Origin: Nitrospira sp.
GTDB taxonomy: Bacteria > Nitrospirota > Nitrospiria > Nitrospirales > Nitrospiraceae
Assembly (NCBI GenBank): GCA_024998595.1
Contig: JACOEK010000004.1
Coordinates: 372,001-436,000, forward strand
Length of the DNA: 64,000 nucleotides
Reading direction: 5' to 3'
The notes under the pieces were generated by a model. The model made no database searches and was not told the DNA's origin. It saw nothing but the letters and a program-made list of their open reading frames with translations. Every line of letters starts with the position of its first letter. The stretch's first letter is position 1. Both the position numbers and the translations under genes were made by a program. Positions 61,712 to 64,000 of the stretch are shown here, in pieces.

Positions 61712-63135
61712 ATGTCAAAGCATCTCATAATTCTTGGCGCCGGCCCCGGAGGGTATGTGGCGGCGATCCGCGCCGCTCAGCTGGGTGCGCGCGTGACCGT
61801 GGTCGAGAACCAGGCGTTAGGTGGAGTGTGTCTCAACTGGGGCTGCATTCCGAGTAAGGCGCTCTTGTCTGTCGTCGAATTGGGCGATAAGGCCAAGAAG
61901 GCGAAGGACTTCGGGCTTTTGCTGAACGGCCCGATCGCCTATGACCCCGCCGTGATGGTGGCCAGAAAAAATAAAGTCGTTTCCACGCTGGTGAAGGGCA
62001 TTGCCACACTTTTTAAGACCTGGAACATTGAGCATGTGGAGGGTACGGGTGAACTAGTGGATGCCCGGACCATTCGCGTAACGAAACCGGATGGGACCAT
62101 CATGCAGGTGGAGGCCGAGGGGGTCATCATCGCTACCGGCTCATCCTGGCCGAACCTGCCGTTGTTTCCAATCGACGGAACTCAGATCATTACCAGCAAA
62201 CAGGCTCTGGATCTCGCGCGAGTCCCCGCCAGCCTCCTGATCATCGGCGGCGGCGTGGAGGGTTGTGAGTTTGCTTCCCTCTATAGCGGGCTAGGGACCC
62301 AAGTGACGCTGGTCGAACTGGTTCCGCGCATCCTGCCGCTGGAGGATGAAGAGATCAGCCAGATGATGGAGCGGGAGCTGAAGAAGCGGGGCGTGGAGAT
62401 TCGGACCGGCGTCACGGTCGACCAGATCGTCCGGCAGCCCGACGTGGTGACGGCACATTTTCGCGACGGCCTCTCGTTGAACGTAGAACAGGTGCTGGTC
62501 TCGGTGGGGCGAGGGTTCAATTCGCGCGGAATCGGGTTGGAGAAAGCGGGGGTGCAGATCGGCACTCGCGGTGAGATTGTCGTCAATGAACGCATGGAAA
62601 CGAATATCCCCGGGGTCTACGCGATCGGCGATGTCGTCGGCAAGGCGATGTTGGCGCATGTCGCTTCGCAGCAAGGCAAAGTGGCGGTGGAGAATTTTAT
62701 GGGCCACCCGCGCGCGATCGATTACGATGTCATCCCGACGGGCATCTTTACGTTACCTGAAATCGGACGCGTTGGACTGACAGAGCAACAGGCCCGAGAA
62801 CGCTCCGTCGGAGCGGGGAAGGATCCTCAGCAGGCCGTGAGAGTTGGGCGTTTTCGCTACGGTGGATTGGGGAAAGCGCAGGCGACGGGGGACATTCAGG
62901 GACTGGTGAAGGTGGTGGTGGATGCGGCGAGTGACCGGATTCTCGGAGTCCATATTCTCGGGGCCCATGCGACCGATCTGGTTCACGAAGCCGCCCTGGC
63001 GATGCATCTTGGCGCGACGGTCTCGCGCGCGGCCGAGATGATTCATGCGCATCCGACCCTGGCGGAGGGACTCATGGAAGCCATGGAAGATGTGCATGGC
63101 CATGCGATCCATCTCGCGCGAAAGCCGGCGACGTC

Positions 63136-63139
<4 letters not shown>
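61712..63139 (+). CDS. lpdA: Dihydrolipoyl dehydrogenase
   Basis: 475 aa FAD enzyme. LIILGAGPGGYVAAIRAAQL (FAD), GGVCLNWGCIPSKALLSVVE (redox Cys40 and Cys45), LLIIGGGVEGCEFASLYSGL (NAD) and AEMIHAHPTLAEGLMEAMED (catalytic His) are all present. Regenerates lipoyl-Lys of glycine cleavage or 2-oxoacid complexes. Its position after gcvH suggests the former. The stop overlaps the ComEA-like gene as ATGA. Confidence 0.96.

Positions 63140-64000
<861 letters not shown>

Overview
The window is a GC-rich bacterial chromosome segment. Sample counts give 39 of 60 G+C at 14761-14820. Gene content and order (rplM-rpsI, argC-argJ, rpsB-tsf-pyrH-frr, a CcsA/HemX-hemA-hemC-cobA/hemD-hemB heme cluster, MTH1187-family and PhzF-family proteins, many radical SAM enzymes) fit a Nitrospira-like member of the Nitrospirota. 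That assignment is an inference from gene content; no rRNA gene is present. There is no CRISPR array and no intact insertion sequence. One tRNA gene, tRNA-Leu(CAA), lies at 36595-36681.

Layout. 1-6 kb: accessory metabolism (start of an exported catalase-related peroxidase, an old yellow enzyme, two SDR dehydrogenases, a dicarboxylate/amino-acid symporter). 6-10.5 kb: a mosaic, lower-GC island. It holds a methyltransferase, the C-terminal remnant of a REP-associated (Y1-type) transposase, an N-terminally truncated copy of a neighbouring membrane-protein gene, and a tight three-gene minus-strand operon. That operon encodes an unknown 202-aa protein, a ParA-type ATPase and a RelA/SpoT-domain nucleotide pyrophosphokinase, and a perfect 17-bp palindrome sits immediately before its first gene. 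It is the best candidate here for an undescribed system (defence, toxin-antitoxin or stress signalling).

10.5-22 kb: a YnfA-type membrane protein and a MOSC protein between two identical 43-bp repeats. Next come two tandem paralogous B12-binding/radical SAM enzymes with an unusual C-x4-C-x2-C cluster motif, a J-domain-like small protein without HPD, a third radical SAM enzyme, PhzF, a zinc-type MDR dehydrogenase, a CBS protein and MoaB. Nearly every intergenic gap from 13.9 to 21.7 kb holds a copy of a ~120-bp imperfect-palindrome repeat (seven full copies and one half copy).

22-36.5 kb: small redox and cofactor proteins (2Fe-2S ferredoxin, Rieske, HNH nuclease, siroheme dehydrogenase), then a largely minus-strand housekeeping block for translation, cell wall and arginine synthesis. 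36.6-55 kb: a mostly plus-strand block. It opens with a strongly promoted exported protein, then a long co-directional series for tetrapyrrole synthesis (hemA, hemC, cobA/hemD, hemB), flavin, tRNA-lysidine, purine salvage, ftsH, folP, glmM and comEC. 55-64 kb: a glycosyltransferase, a DegT-type aminotransferase, mtnA, ndk, a PgaB-like lipoprotein, and gcvH-lpd-comEA-like-tyrS. The last gene runs off the window.

All assignments come from reading motifs and lengths by eye; no database search was run.
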